Below, one piece after another: positions 1 to 5,273 of a stretch of 5,273 nucleotides of DNA; the stretch's first letter is position 1, and every line of letters starts with the position of its first letter. The stretch spans positions 1 to 5,273 of the forward strand of contig JAAYTC010000133.1 in assembly GCA_012518155.1 (NCBI GenBank), given 5' to 3'. This stretch comes from Bacteroidales bacterium (lineage in GTDB: Bacteria; Bacteroidota; Bacteroidia; Bacteroidales; Dysgonomonadaceae). The notes beneath the pieces were generated by a model that saw only the letters and a list, made by a program, of their open reading frames with translations, was not told the DNA's origin and did no database searches. The position numbers and the translations under genes were made by a program.

Positions 1-706
1 AGATGATTAGGATGACCATGGAGGTCTTGTTCGATGAGGTTTTCCTCAACCGGTAATGGATATAGATCAGGTAGCCCAGCCAGGTGATGGCGGCCCACGT
101 TTCTTTCGGATCCCAGCTCCAGTAATGTCCCCACGCCTCTTTGGCCCAGATGGCACCCATCAGCATACCGAGGGTGATGCACGCCGTCCCGGCATACACC
201 ATGTTGTCCGCCATGTGCATGATCCGTTCCTTGTCGCCAATCTTCTTTTCCCGTACCAAGAAGTAGATGGCCACCAGCGTTACCGCTCCCAGGATGGCGT
301 AGGAGAACATGTAAATAATAACGTGGGGCGCGAACCAAGGACTCTGCAGTGCCGGCATCAGCACCTTATTGTGGATATCGGGATTCGCGATGTTCACGAT
401 GACGAAGACGGTCGACAGGACAGTGGTGAACGAGAGGATCCACTTGTAGTTCCAACGCAGGTAGGTGAGCACGCCCGCTACCGGCAGGAAGAACGAGTAC
501 CAGAGGCGTGTCTCGCCCATGGTGCGGAGTGGGGGGCGCTCCAGCGAAATCCAGAGTCCGGCGATAAAGAGCCCGAAGACCACCAGTCCCGCCACGGTGA
601 GCAGGGCGGGCAGCGCCTTGCGTTTGGTTTTATACGCCAACGCGGCGCCGGCGGCCCACAAGAGTACCGCGCCTATCGCGAAATATATAAAGGAATCCCA
701 CGTCAT
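1..706 (-). CDS. ccsA: Cytochrome c biogenesis protein CcsA (System II haem handling and synthase subunit), 3' partial
   Basis: Integral membrane partner of CcsB; the CcsBA complex moves haem across the cytoplasmic membrane and attaches it to CXXCH motifs of apocytochromes. The reading frame is open from an ATG at 706 to the window edge (235 codons seen, C-terminus missing). It is hydrophobic, with likely membrane segments near residues 5-23, 32-53, 88-106, 127-150 and 170-187. The diagnostic tryptophan-rich haem-binding WWD motif lies at residues 192-210 (WGHYWSWDPKETW...), as in the CcsA/CcmC/CcmF superfamily (Cytochrom_C_asm). His128, in PWFAPH, fits the conserved periplasmic haem-ligand histidine before the WWD region; the second should lie beyond the window. 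The start was chosen because a stop (TAA) lies ten codons upstream in frame with no other start between. It is the last visible gene of the nrfHA-ccsBA series, separated from ccsB by an unusually long gap. Family assignment is very secure. Confidence 0.95.
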   Translation of the reverse strand, partial: MTWDSFIYFAIGAVLLWAAGAALAYKTKRKALPALLTVAGLVVFGLFIAGLWISLERPPLRTMGETRLWYSFFLPVAGVLTYLRWNYKWILSFTTVLSTVFVIVNIANPDIHNKVLMPALQSPWFAPHVIIYMFSYAILGAVTLVAIYFLVREKKIGDKERIMHMADNMVYAGTACITLGMLMGAIWAKEAWGHYWSWDPKETWAAITWLGYLIYIHYRLRKTSSNKTSMVILII

Positions 707-1029
707 ATTGTTAGTTGCATAATAAATGTTACGTTAGCCACTCACGTTTCGAGAGTCTGTGCGCGATCAAATTTTCGGCTGTCAATATTTTGTGACCCAT
801 TCATGACCTCAATCGCTAAAAGAGCAATAACTCGCTTCGTAGATATTCGCTTGCTATGGCATTATTTAAGCAAGCTTGACTCTGTTCATTTAGCTTGACT
901 CGAATATTCGCTTCGCTCAAACAGCTGCTCTTTTTTACGCTCTTCGAGGTCAATGGGTCCCCACGAGATATTTAAATGCCTCAACTTTATCCGCGTACAG
1001 TTTTTTGATTCGTGAAGCGTTCATTGCCG
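707..1029. other. 323-bp non-coding gap between ccsB and ccsA
   Basis: No convincing gene is seen on either strand. The plus-strand frame that opens at 56 and crosses this gap is antisense to ccsA and has no protein-like character. On the minus strand only a 24-codon frame (1024 to 950) starts with ATG just after the ccsB stop, and it is interrupted inside the inverted repeat. The base composition is AT-richer than the flanking genes. Most of the gap is an imperfect inverted repeat (listed separately). The 70-80 bp next to the ccsA start are AT-rich, as is usual for Bacteroidota leaders. ccsB and ccsA are usually adjacent or fused, so a gap of this size suggests an insertion or a regulatory element; that is inference. 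Confidence 0.7.
784..972. repeat. Imperfect long inverted repeat between ccsB and ccsA (MITE-like, or a large mRNA hairpin)
   Basis: The left arm (784-849) and right arm (901-972) are imperfect reverse complements. The best-matched blocks are GACCCATT (794-801) then GACCTC (805-810), paired with GAGGTC and AATGGGTC (946-959, with a 3-nt bulge); AAAAGAGCA (818-826) with TGCTCTTTT (926-934); and ATATTCG (843-849) with CGAATAT (901-907). AATAT at 784-788 matches ATATT at 968-972. The centre holds a small hairpin (CTTGCT 850-855 with AGCAAG 869-874) and two copies of AGCTTGACTC (873-882, 892-901). ATATTCGCTT also occurs twice directly (843-852, 904-913). Transcribed with the operon, this would fold into a large stem. 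No flanking target duplication is clear, so a mobile origin is not shown. Confidence 0.6.
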
Positions 1030-2310
1030 TTAATCCTCAATGGTTGACCTCTTCTTTGGCCCCGCGATAAAGATAAAGAGTGCCCCCGCCAGCAGCATGA
1101 AAATGCCGGTGTAGACTATCTTCAACCACGGGTCGCGTACCAGTTCGAATATCGACGTGTCGGAGTACCTCCCCTTGCTGTCGTCGTAGCTGTACTGGTA
1201 AATCACCCAATCCTCCAGCCGCAGCGGTTTATTTACTTCGATCACCGCCTGTTTCGAAAGGCCCTCTTCGGTGTAGGCGGTCACGTGCGACGTGTATCGC
1301 CTCACCTCTTGCATCGGCATCGCCACGCTGGTCTCACCGTCAATCGCGAGGGTGCTGTGCGGAAAGATGTAGCTGCCGTTGCTTACCCATCCCTCCACCG
1401 GTTGTTCCATTCCCGGCTTGGTTGCCCGCACCTTGATGGCGGTGGTGGCACCCTCCATCATCATCGGCACCACGTTTAGGAAAGTAGTGTCCCGGAAGAT
1501 GGCCGCGTGCGGCAGGTAATCCAGAATCTCGACATCCACTCCCGCCAGTCGTGTTGTCTTTCCAATCCCTTCAAACATGTAGCTCTCGGGCCGTGCTTCG
1601 GGCAACATCCTTCCCGTCTCCGTCTCGATTACCACTAGCTTTGGCTCGTATTCGTCAATCAAGAACGTGTCCAGTTGAAGGGCGACCGATAGCTCCTTTA
1701 TCTCGCCTCCCCAAGTGGTGCCTCTCCATTCTACTTGCCCCTCTTGCACCGTCATCGTCAACCGCTCCATGTCGGCACTTCCCAGCATCCCCCCCAGTAG
1801 GGCGATAAAGAGTCCCAAGTGGTTCAGGTAAAACCCGATTTCTCGCCAAGTCTGCTTTTGCCTTGTCCGCTTCAGCGTGGCCAATCCCAGCAGTAGGAGC
1901 GTGTAAAAGCAGAGCAGCACGAACGGCCACGAGGTAGTCATCGTGTACCAACCTAACCGAAAGGAGAGGTTCAAGGGGTGTGGCTCGTGTGCCGTGCTGG
2001 CCGAGAATTGTGGCAGTACGCCCAAGATCACGCAAAGCAAGATCACAAGAGTCAGTGCCGGGATGGTCGAGTAAACTCCCGCCAGCCATCGCACCGTCCG
2101 CTTTCTCGCTCCCGCGAAATGAATAACGAGCAACGCCACGATGAACAGGGCACCCACGATGATGTTTACCGGGAAGGCAAACAGCGGCAAATGAATATTT
2201 CCTATGGTGAGTTGCAGCAGTACGCCGGCCAGCAGTATCCCGGCGGCCACGATAAACCCTTCGATATACCCCCACGGATGTTCCCAGATTCTGCGGGAAG
2301 ATTTCTTCAT
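1030..2310 (-). CDS. ccsB: Cytochrome c biogenesis protein CcsB (ResB-like)
   Basis: System II cytochrome c maturation protein that works with CcsA in haem export and covalent haem attachment outside the cytoplasmic membrane. From the chosen ATG the protein has 426 residues: membrane segments near 15-37, 40-66, 75-99, 127-145 and 157-177, a large extracytoplasmic domain (about 180-395), and a final membrane helix (396-417) ending in a basic tail. This is the ResB/CcsB layout. His164 in the NHLG motif at the start of the fifth helix is a likely haem-ligand histidine. The late motif NKPLRLEDWVIYQ (about 360-372) is typical of ResB proteins. The frame can be extended to a GTG at 2349, but that codon sits inside a stem-loop; the ATG at 2310 (MKKSSRRIW) is preferred. 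It lies 75 bp after nrfA in the same direction and is probably cotranscribed. Family assignment is secure; the exact start is less so. Confidence 0.92.
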   Translation of the reverse strand: MKKSSRRIWEHPWGYIEGFIVAAGILLAGVLLQLTIGNIHLPLFAFPVNIIVGALFIVALLVIHFAGARKRTVRWLAGVYSTIPALTLVILLCVILGVLPQFSASTAHEPHPLNLSFRLGWYTMTTSWPFVLLCFYTLLLLGLATLKRTRQKQTWREIGFYLNHLGLFIALLGGMLGSADMERLTMTVQEGQVEWRGTTWGGEIKELSVALQLDTFLIDEYEPKLVVIETETGRMLPEARPESYMFEGIGKTTRLAGVDVEILDYLPHAAIFRDTTFLNVVPMMMEGATTAIKVRATKPGMEQPVEGWVSNGSYIFPHSTLAIDGETSVAMPMQEVRRYTSHVTAYTEEGLSKQAVIEVNKPLRLEDWVIYQYSYDDSKGRYSDTSIFELVRDPWLKIVYTGIFMLLAGALFIFIAGPKKRSTIED

Positions 2311-2339
2311 CTCTGTTGTTTGATAACCTGAGTCCCGCG

Positions 2340-2371
2340 CACGCGACACGTCCTTAAACCCGTGCCGCGTG
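2340..2371 (-). promoter_or_regulatory. Intercistronic stem-loop after nrfA
   Basis: Read on the minus strand, CACGCGGCACG (2371-2361) pairs with CGTGTCGCGTG (2350-2340) in an uninterrupted 11-bp GC-rich stem with one G-U pair and a 10-nt loop (GGTTTAAGGA). It starts 15 nt after the nrfA stop codon and ends 29 nt before the preferred ccsB ATG. No T-tract follows on the minus strand, so it does not look like a classical intrinsic terminator. It may protect the 3' end of the nrfHA message from exonucleases or reduce expression of ccsBA relative to nrfHA. The stem is seen directly; its role is inferred. Confidence 0.65.
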
Positions 2372-2385
2372 GGGGAGCTTGTTTA

Positions 2386-3885
2386 TTAATTCAGGCTGAC
2401 CAGCCTGTTATTGCCTTGAGCTTTTTCCAACCAACCGGGGACGATTGTCTCCTGGAACCGTTGCTTGTTGCTTCTCTCCATGTCCATGTCGAGGCCGATA
2501 TATGCTTGTGCTTTCGCCTTTGAGGAGATATCGGGCATCGGTACGCTACCGGTATACCCAACTTCTGCCAACACTTTCGCGATCTCGAAGCGAGCCTTGT
2601 GAGCACGGTCGAGCCCGTGCGACAGGATCCGTTGGAACTCCACCGGCGAGTGGAATGATCCTCCGTGCGAGGCCACCGCGTAATCCCATCTCCATTGCGA
2701 CTGGCGGATAAGCTGCAACGCGTCGGCCATCTGTGCTTCCGTGGCACCCTGTTCCCACGCGAACTGCGCTTCGATATGCGCCGCGGCAAGTTCCTTCTCT
2801 ACGAGGTTGCGTATTTCCACTGCACTACGTTGGCGCTCGAATACCGCGTTCCTGAGGTCCTCTTCCGACTCTCTGTGGCACACCTGACAGGTGTTGTTGA
2901 TGCTCGCCAATGGGCTGCGGATATGGTGGCTGCTGTACTTGACGCCCCCTTCCGATACGTACGGCATGTGGCAATCGGCGCAAGAAACCCCTCTCTGCGC
3001 GTGGATCCCCGTCTTGAATATCTCGTAGTCGGGGTGTTGCGCCTTGATAATGGGTGCCTTGCTCAACGCGTGCGTGTAGTCGGCAAACCCGATGCTATCG
3101 TAATATTGCTCCGCCCCCTCCATGCCGGTACCGTTATGCCAGGGGAAGATCAGGTATTTCCCTTCGGGCGTGAAGTAGTACTCCACGTGGCACTGCGCGC
3201 AAGCGAGCGACCGCATCTCTTGATGCGTGGCTTCGCGTATATCCATTCCCATGCTCTCGAACCCTTCAATTAAAGCCGGGCGGCTGATCTTCAGGTCCAT
3301 TGTCTCCGCGTCGTGGCAATCGGCACAACCAATCGGGTTCACGATCTCGTGTCCCCAGTGCGCCCATGGCTTGTTATAAAACTCCGCCACGCCCACCGAA
3401 TCCATCAATCTTGGCACGTCGGGGCTCTTGCAGGTCCAGCAGGTAGCCGGTTGTGGCCCTTCTTCCTCCGTCATGGGCGATCCCGTCCGCAGGGTATGGT
3501 TCACGTCGTTTACGGCGTGCATATGTCCCCGCGGGGTGCCATAATCTTTTGAGAACGCGTAGCCGGCCCATAGGATGACCATCTCGGGACGTTCCTCCAG
3601 GACGTCCACCACGCTGCTGCCGTTGAACTCGCTTTGGAAGGTAGTATCGGCGGTCTGTGTCCACGTTTCGTACTCACGCGGGTAATTCACTGCAAACACT
3701 TCGTTTCTCGACTCGATGCCCGTGATCTCCACTTTCTTGTTGTTCATCACGCTGGCAATCTCGGCCCTTCGCTGTGTGATGGAAGCGGCCAGCATCCCCA
3801 GGAGGAATACCACGCCCACCGTAACGAAAAACAGGAGCCATCCTACCCATGGCTTCATCTTGTTATTCTCTTTAGTCCTGTTCAT
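2386..3885 (-). CDS. nrfA: Ammonia-forming cytochrome c nitrite reductase, pentahaem catalytic subunit NrfA (EC 1.7.2.2)
   Basis: Reduces nitrite to ammonium with six electrons supplied by NrfH, on the outer face of the cytoplasmic membrane. The 499-residue protein has an N-terminal hydrophobic signal or anchor (about 13-35), then five haem sites: the catalytic CWTCK (149-153), whose lysine is the haem ligand peculiar to NrfA, and CADCH (187-191), CAQCH (229-233), CADCH (302-306) and CQVCH (333-337). The active-site residues known from characterised NrfA are all present: Arg119 in TPRGH, Tyr236 in VEYYF and His284 in KAQHPDYE. Glu235, Tyr236, Lys281 and Gln283 fit the calcium site. His320/321 and His407 are candidate distal ligands. 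Length and motif order match a complete, functional enzyme. A second ATG at 3858 (MKPWVGW) is an alternative start. The gene follows nrfH after 46 bp. Confidence 0.98.
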   Translation of the reverse strand: MNRTKENNKMKPWVGWLLFFVTVGVVFLLGMLAASITQRRAEIASVMNNKKVEITGIESRNEVFAVNYPREYETWTQTADTTFQSEFNGSSVVDVLEERPEMVILWAGYAFSKDYGTPRGHMHAVNDVNHTLRTGSPMTEEEGPQPATCWTCKSPDVPRLMDSVGVAEFYNKPWAHWGHEIVNPIGCADCHDAETMDLKISRPALIEGFESMGMDIREATHQEMRSLACAQCHVEYYFTPEGKYLIFPWHNGTGMEGAEQYYDSIGFADYTHALSKAPIIKAQHPDYEIFKTGIHAQRGVSCADCHMPYVSEGGVKYSSHHIRSPLASINNTCQVCHRESEEDLRNAVFERQRSAVEIRNLVEKELAAAHIEAQFAWEQGATEAQMADALQLIRQSQWRWDYAVASHGGSFHSPVEFQRILSHGLDRAHKARFEIAKVLAEVGYTGSVPMPDISSKAKAQAYIGLDMDMERSNKQRFQETIVPGWLEKAQGNNRLVSLN

Positions 3886-3931
3886 AGCAACTTTTTTTAT
3901 CGTATTTATTTTTAGTCTAAATCCTATATAT
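3886..3931 (-). other. AT-rich nrfH-nrfA spacer and nrfA leader
   Basis: The 46-bp gap between nrfH and nrfA is mostly A and T on the minus strand and ends in a run of seven A residues shortly before the nrfA ATG. No Shine-Dalgarno sequence is seen, which is normal in Bacteroidota, where A-rich leaders favour initiation. No hairpin or terminator is visible, consistent with cotranscription of nrfH and nrfA. Confidence 0.5.
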
Positions 3932-4525
3932 TCACTTGTTCACCATGTTGTGCAGCCAATCCGGCACGTTGCTCTTCGGCATCGGCACGTGGGCGTTGGG
4001 AGTTGACGAGAGCGATCGGCTGCGCGTGTGCGGAACGTTTCTATGGCAATCCCAACAAGCTTGTCCCCCTATCTCTTGCTTCTCCCAATAGGTGTGGCGT
4101 CCCGTCTGCACGAACTCCGTGTTAAGCTGTTCATGGCAACGGGTGCAGTTGTTCATGATTACCTGTGAGTTCAGTTCGATCGCTTGCATGGCCTCGTCTT
4201 CGGTACGCATCGTGAATACCGCCGCGTGCCGGACTCCATTGATTCCTTTCACGATGTACTTGCTCACTATATTATCTTGCGGCATATGGCACTCGTTGCA
4301 GGTGGCCCGTTGGCCGTGCGAGCTATGCATCCACGTCGCGTAATAAGGAGCCATCACGTGGCAATTCACGCAAGTGGCCGGGTCGTCCGAGAGGTAACTA
4401 TACGCCCTCGACGCGAAAAAAGTGTAAATAAAGAGGCCCACGAACGCGCCCGTGACGATAATGGCCGGGTATTTCCAACCCCCGCGCGGCCGTACCTCGT
4501 TCCATATCTTCTTTAATTTACCCAT
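3932..4525 (-). CDS. nrfH: Cytochrome c nitrite reductase small subunit NrfH (tetrahaem NapC/NirT-family quinol dehydrogenase)
   Basis: Membrane-anchored tetrahaem cytochrome that oxidises menaquinol and delivers electrons to NrfA, forming the NrfHA complex. The 197-residue protein begins with a basic stretch, then one membrane helix (about 18-39) and four haem motifs: CVNCH (52-56), CNECH (76-80), CTRCH (127-131) and CWDCH (157-161). Met58, two residues after the first CXXCH, matches the CHxM arrangement of NrfH, in which this methionine ligates haem 1. The size and four-haem content fit NrfH rather than the larger NapC-fusion types, and the position just before nrfA settles the assignment. 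The ATG at 4525 (MGKLKKIW) gives the usual short cytoplasmic N-terminus. It is the first gene of the minus-strand operon, and the divergent region upstream is the natural place for the operon promoter. Confidence 0.97.
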   Translation of the reverse strand: MGKLKKIWNEVRPRGGWKYPAIIVTGAFVGLFIYTFFASRAYSYLSDDPATCVNCHVMAPYYATWMHSSHGQRATCNECHMPQDNIVSKYIVKGINGVRHAAVFTMRTEDEAMQAIELNSQVIMNNCTRCHEQLNTEFVQTGRHTYWEKQEIGGQACWDCHRNVPHTRSRSLSSTPNAHVPMPKSNVPDWLHNMVNK

Positions 4526-4551
4526 GGTCGCACATTTTAATCAGTTTACGA

Positions 4552-4579
4552 CAAAGAAAAGAAGAATGAACTAAACAAA
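4552..4579 (-). promoter_or_regulatory. Weak candidate nrfH promoter
   Basis: On the minus strand TTTG (4579-4576) is followed after 16 bp by TTTCTTTG (4559-4552). These resemble the Bacteroidota -33 (TTTG) and -7 (TAnnTTTG) elements, but the -7 box has T for A at its second position and the spacing is about 3 bp short. If real, transcription would begin near 4548, about 23 nt before the nrfH ATG, and the palindrome at 4581-4596 would be centred near -41, a typical activator position for Crp/Fnr proteins. The weak match to consensus keeps confidence low, though an activator-dependent promoter may well be weak. Confidence 0.22.
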
Positions 4580-4580
4580 C

Positions 4581-4596
4581 TGTAATAATTATGACA
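4581..4596. promoter_or_regulatory. Operator-like palindrome upstream of nrfH (putative Crp/Fnr-family site)
   Basis: The 16-bp sequence TGTAATAATTATGACA differs from its own reverse complement only at one symmetric pair, giving TGTnATAATTATnACA. Symmetry continues with AA and TT one position further out on each side. Size and TGT...ACA ends fit a site for a dimeric Crp/Fnr-family protein, and such a regulator is encoded divergently. Its centre is about 63 bp before the nrfH ATG. The palindrome is seen directly; the binding protein is inferred, and A/T-rich palindromes can occur by chance. Confidence 0.5.
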
Positions 4597-4632
4597 TTTC
4601 GAAAAAAAAGAGTATATTGCTCTCTGTTTCCG

Positions 4633-4659
4633 ATTGTCCGGAACCATTCAAATTGTCCG
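4633..4659. repeat. Tandem direct repeat ATTGTCCG, 19-bp period
   Basis: ATTGTCCG occurs at 4633-4640 and again at 4652-4659, starts 19 bp apart, within the divergent promoter region. The spacing is nearly two helical turns, so both copies would lie on about the same DNA face, as for tandem sites of a monomeric or head-to-tail binding protein. Two 8-mers in 230 bp is modest evidence. Confidence 0.35.
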
Positions 4660-4755
4660 TAATACATCTGTTTTAGTATTTTCTGGGCGAAAAGTCCCTG
4701 TAATCCGTTTAACGTTTATTTTTTCTTCACGAACCTTTTTAATTTAAAAATCAAC

Positions 4756-5273
4756 ATGCATACCTCACGTCCAGCTCCCGATCACGCTCGAATGATATTC
4801 CAGTGCCCTTTATGCAGCTCGGTCCCTGCCGACCAGCGCGATTCCTTTATGACCGACATTCGTTTCTCCGTTAAATCTTTCGAGAAAGGCGATGTGATTG
4901 TCTCCCAAGGCTCCAAATGCGAGTTTCTCTATATCCTTGTACGGGGTGAGATCAGTACCGAGATGGCCGACGAGAAAGGCGATTTTATGAAAGTAGAGCA
5001 GATTAAGGCCCCCAACCCGTTAGCCACCGGCTTCCTGTTCTCTACCGACAACCGCTCTCCGGTCTCCGCTATCTGTAAGGGTACCTGTACCGTGGTATCG
5101 ATACCTAAGGAAAACGTTTACTTGCTGATGCGCGAGTACGAGTCGTTCATGCTCGCCTTTTTATCCTATATCTCCAACAAGGTATCCTTCTTGTCGGAGA
5201 AGCTGCGGTTGGTCTCCCTTCGCACCATCCGTGCCAAGCTCGCCTATTATCTATTGAAAGAATCGGCTGGCGA
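4756..5273 (+). CDS. Crp/Fnr-family transcriptional regulator, 3' partial
   Basis: DNA-binding regulator divergent from nrfHA and probably its controller. The frame is open from the ATG at 4756 to the window edge (172 codons). A short N-terminal segment carries CPLC (Cys17, Cys20). The beta-roll sensor domain follows at about 33-117 (including FEKGDVIVSQG and FLYILVRGEI), then the long dimerisation helix (about 118-152), and the start of the winged-helix domain (LRTIRAKLAYYLL, 155-167). The recognition helix lies beyond the window. The phosphate-binding cassette of cAMP-responsive Crp is absent: the equivalent region reads NPLATGFLFSTDNRSPV. cAMP is therefore an unlikely ligand. Further cysteines are at 55, 107 and 111. 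The start is supported by the AT-rich leader and by a TAA upstream in frame with no other start between; Met13 (4792) is an alternative but lacks such a leader. The family is clear; the signal and subfamily are not. Confidence 0.9.
   Translation, partial: MHTSRPAPDHARMIFQCPLCSSVPADQRDSFMTDIRFSVKSFEKGDVIVSQGSKCEFLYILVRGEISTEMADEKGDFMKVEQIKAPNPLATGFLFSTDNRSPVSAICKGTCTVVSIPKENVYLLMREYESFMLAFLSYISNKVSFLSEKLRLVSLRTIRAKLAYYLLKESAG

Larger units (their letters stand above)
4526..4755. other. Divergent intergenic region between nrfH and the Crp/Fnr-type regulator
   Basis: This 230-bp non-coding region should contain promoters for both directions. It is AT-rich and includes a 16-bp palindrome, an 8-bp direct repeat pair, a short AGAG-n7-CTCT element (4609-4623, next to an A-tract) and an AT-rich leader before the regulator ATG. 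No clear match to the Bacteroidota primary promoter (TTTG about 20 bp before TAnnTTTG) is seen in either direction; only weak candidates can be proposed. Confidence 0.6.

Noticed and set aside
56..898. 280-codon plus-strand open frame
   Set aside because: It is antisense to ccsA over most of its length, its translation is rich in His, Arg, Asp and Gln without any domain, and the minus-strand frame has an unmistakable CcsA sequence with the WWD motif.
950..1024. 24-codon minus-strand frame just after ccsB
   Set aside because: Very short, ends inside the inverted repeat, and no recognisable protein; a neighbouring frame (ending near 886) looks protein-like for about 24 residues but has no start codon.
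2311..2349. N-terminal extension of CcsB from a GTG start
   Set aside because: The GTG lies in the stem of the stem-loop, the 13 added residues are unlike a normal N-terminus, and the ATG at 2310 gives the expected short basic segment before the first helix.
2340..2371. Intrinsic terminator after nrfA
   Set aside because: The stem is strong but no T-tract follows on the minus strand, and ccsB continues in the same direction; described as an intercistronic stem-loop instead.
2665..3273. 202-codon plus-strand open frame within nrfA
   Set aside because: Antisense shadow of nrfA; the minus strand here encodes intact haem motifs and active-site residues, and the plus-strand product shows no domain.
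4184..4516. 110-codon plus-strand open frame within nrfH
   Set aside because: Antisense shadow of nrfH, whose four CXXCH motifs and membrane helix are clear on the minus strand.
4663..4670. TACATCTG as a plus-strand -7 promoter box for the regulator
   Set aside because: It matches TAnnTTTG except for one base, but no TTG-type -33 element lies at the right distance: the nearest ones are 7 and 26 bp away, not about 20.

Overview
The window carries a cytochrome c nitrite reductase (nitrite ammonification, DNRA) locus on the minus strand: nrfH, nrfA, ccsB (ResB-like) and a ccsA gene whose 3' end lies beyond the left edge. A Crp/Fnr-family regulator reads away from it on the plus strand and is cut by the right edge. 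The gene order, the separate System II (Ccs) maturation genes, the absence of Shine-Dalgarno-like sequences, the AT-rich leaders before start codons and the protein style all suggest a member of the Bacteroidota, most likely Bacteroidales. The genus cannot be fixed from sequence alone; the coding DNA is fairly GC-rich and the non-coding DNA is clearly AT-rich.

Layout from left to right: 1-706 partial ccsA (minus); 707-1029 a 323-bp non-coding gap filled largely by an imperfect long inverted repeat; 1030-2310 ccsB (minus); 2311-2385 a short gap with a strong 11-bp stem-loop; 2386-3885 nrfA (minus); 3886-3931 an AT-rich spacer; 3932-4525 nrfH (minus); 4526-4755 a divergent intergenic region with a near-perfect 16-bp palindrome and an 8-bp direct repeat; 4756-5273 the 5' part of a Crp/Fnr-type regulator (plus).

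How the genes work together: NrfH is a membrane-anchored tetrahaem NapC/NirT-type quinol dehydrogenase that passes electrons to NrfA, the pentahaem catalytic subunit that reduces nitrite to ammonium by six electrons. Together the two proteins need nine covalently attached haems, one of them on the unusual CXXCK site of NrfA. CcsB and CcsA form the System II haem export and cytochrome c synthase complex, so the locus appears to encode both the enzyme and its own haem-attachment machinery. The divergent regulator and the palindrome upstream of nrfH are a plausible control module responding to anaerobiosis, nitrite or NO; this is inference. The genes themselves are a known type of locus. The less-described points are the non-coding structures: the operator-like palindrome, the stem-loop after nrfA, the inverted repeat between ccsB and ccsA, and the cysteine pattern of the regulator.
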